Source of the DNA: an uncultured Bifidobacterium sp.
GTDB lineage: Bacteria; Actinomycetota; Actinomycetes; Actinomycetales; Bifidobacteriaceae
Reading direction: 5' to 3'
DNA length: 5,860 nt
Assembly (NCBI GenBank): GCA_937876495.1
Contig: CALEGL010000340.1
Span: forward strand, 1-5,860
Shown here: piece by piece, positions 5,208 through 5,860 of the stretch
How the letters are laid out: every line of letters begins with the position of its first letter
Position numbering within the stretch: position 1 is the first letter of the stretch
Made by a program: the position numbers and the translations under genes
The notes under the pieces: model-generated
What the model was told of the DNA's origin: nothing
What the model saw: the letters and a program-made list of their open reading frames with translations, nothing else
Databases searched by the model: none

Positions 5208-5860
5208 ATGAGCAACAACATATTCACCTGGAAGCTGCACGGGGACGGCAGGACGCTCAGACCCGGCGAAGTGGTGGCGCCGGACGAGCGCCTGACCTGG
5301 GGCCGCACGGCGGGCATCGGCGCGCAGCATGTCATCGCCATGTTCGGAGCGACCTTCCTCGTCCCCATCCTCACCGGGTTCGACCCCTCGACGACGCTGT
5401 TCTTCACCGCCATGTCGACGGCGCTGTTCCTCCTCATCAACCGGAACAAGCTCCCCAGCTATCTGGGCAGCTCCTTCGGCTTCATCGCGCCCATCACCGC
5501 CGTCACCACGGCGCACAAGGGCATCGCCGTGGCGAGCTTCGGCATCATGGTCACCGGTCTGCTGCTCGCCCTCGTCGGCCTGCTCGTGCATTTCGCCGGG
5601 TCGAAGTGGATCGACATCATCATCCCTCCGGTCGTCAACGGCGCCATCGTCGCGATCATCGGGTTCAACCTCGCGCCCACCGTCTGGACGAACTTCCAGA
5701 AGCAGCCCGACACGGCCATCGTCACGCTGGTCGCCGTGCTTCTCATCGCCGTGCTGTTCCGGGGGCTCGTCGGACGCCTCAACATCCTGCTCGGCGTGGC
5801 CGTCGGCTACGTCTACGCCTGCATCCGCGGCCAGGTCGACTTTTCCACGGTGTCCAAGGC
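5208..5860 (+). CDS. uraA: Uracil permease, NCS2 (nucleobase-ascorbate transporter) family, 5' part
   Basis: The window holds the first 217 residues of what is normally a 410-450 residue inner-membrane symporter that imports uracil, or a related nucleobase, with protons. After a hydrophilic N-terminus (1-33), TM1 carries the family Gln40-His41 motif (GAQHVIAMFGATFLVPILTG), then TM2, and the TM3 signature LPSYLGSSFGFIAP (82-95), where the non-helical stretch lines the substrate site. TM4 (FGIMVTGLLLALVGLLV) and IIIPPVVNGAIVAIIGFNLAP follow; TM6-7 lie in VTLVAVLLIAVLF and ILLGVAVGYVYA. The residues that fix specificity, including the TM8 and TM10 acidic groups of UraA, lie beyond the window. 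The ATG at 5208 has AAGGAG 7 bases upstream. UraA/PyrP-type uracil transport fits best; a xanthine or RutG-type role is possible. Confidence 0.93.
   Translation, partial: MSNNIFTWKLHGDGRTLRPGEVVAPDERLTWGRTAGIGAQHVIAMFGATFLVPILTGFDPSTTLFFTAMSTALFLLINRNKLPSYLGSSFGFIAPITAVTTAHKGIAVASFGIMVTGLLLALVGLLVHFAGSKWIDIIIPPVVNGAIVAIIGFNLAPTVWTNFQKQPDTAIVTLVAVLLIAVLFRGLVGRLNILLGVAVGYVYACIRGQVDFSTVSK

Noticed and set aside
5085..5591. A 168-codon minus-strand frame opposite the start of the uracil permease.
   Set aside because: It is antisense to strongly recognisable NCS2 transmembrane segments and is highly charged and repetitive (Glu/Arg/Gly), typical of a shadow.

Overview
The window is GC-rich chromosomal DNA from an actinobacterium, most likely a Bifidobacterium or close relative. 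This rests on the base composition, the purine-rich ribosome binding sites, and an Hsp20 N-terminus and uracil permease that resemble bifidobacterial proteins as I remember them; I could not run a search. I see no rRNA, tRNA, CRISPR array, insertion sequence or phage gene.

Layout, left to right. (1) Positions about 1-600 (+) hold the C-terminal half of an AAC(3)-family aminoglycoside N-acetyltransferase. An in-frame TAA at 22-24 cuts it off from its N-terminal half, and it has lost the conserved His-Pro motif, so it looks like a decaying pseudogene. (2) 769-1296 (+) encodes a YbaK/EbsC-family aminoacyl-tRNA deacylase-like protein in which Asn stands where YbaK has its catalytic Lys. (3) 1505-1954 (+) encodes a complete Hsp20 small heat-shock protein behind a 208-base leader with two inverted repeats and a possible ECF-sigma promoter. 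A strong intrinsic terminator follows at 1980-2013. (4) On the minus strand, 3866-2925 and 2767-2057 form a tandem pair of paralogous single-pass membrane proteins. The upstream one begins with a four-cysteine zinc ribbon; the downstream one lacks it. Both end in a shared, probably beta-rich extracytoplasmic domain of unknown function. (5) 3867-4260 is a 394-base divergent intergenic region with several palindromes. (6) 4261-5088 (+) encodes a histidine phosphatase with an intact RHGE motif and second catalytic His. (7) From 5208 (+) the window runs into the first 217 residues of an NCS2 (UraA-type) uracil permease, preceded by a TACAAT -10 box and a leader hairpin.

The genes do not form one pathway. 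Most look like single transcription units with their own binding sites: protein quality control (Hsp20), translation fidelity (YbaK-like), a phosphatase of unknown substrate, and nucleobase uptake. The least explained part is the paralogous membrane pair, which is the best candidate for undescribed biology.
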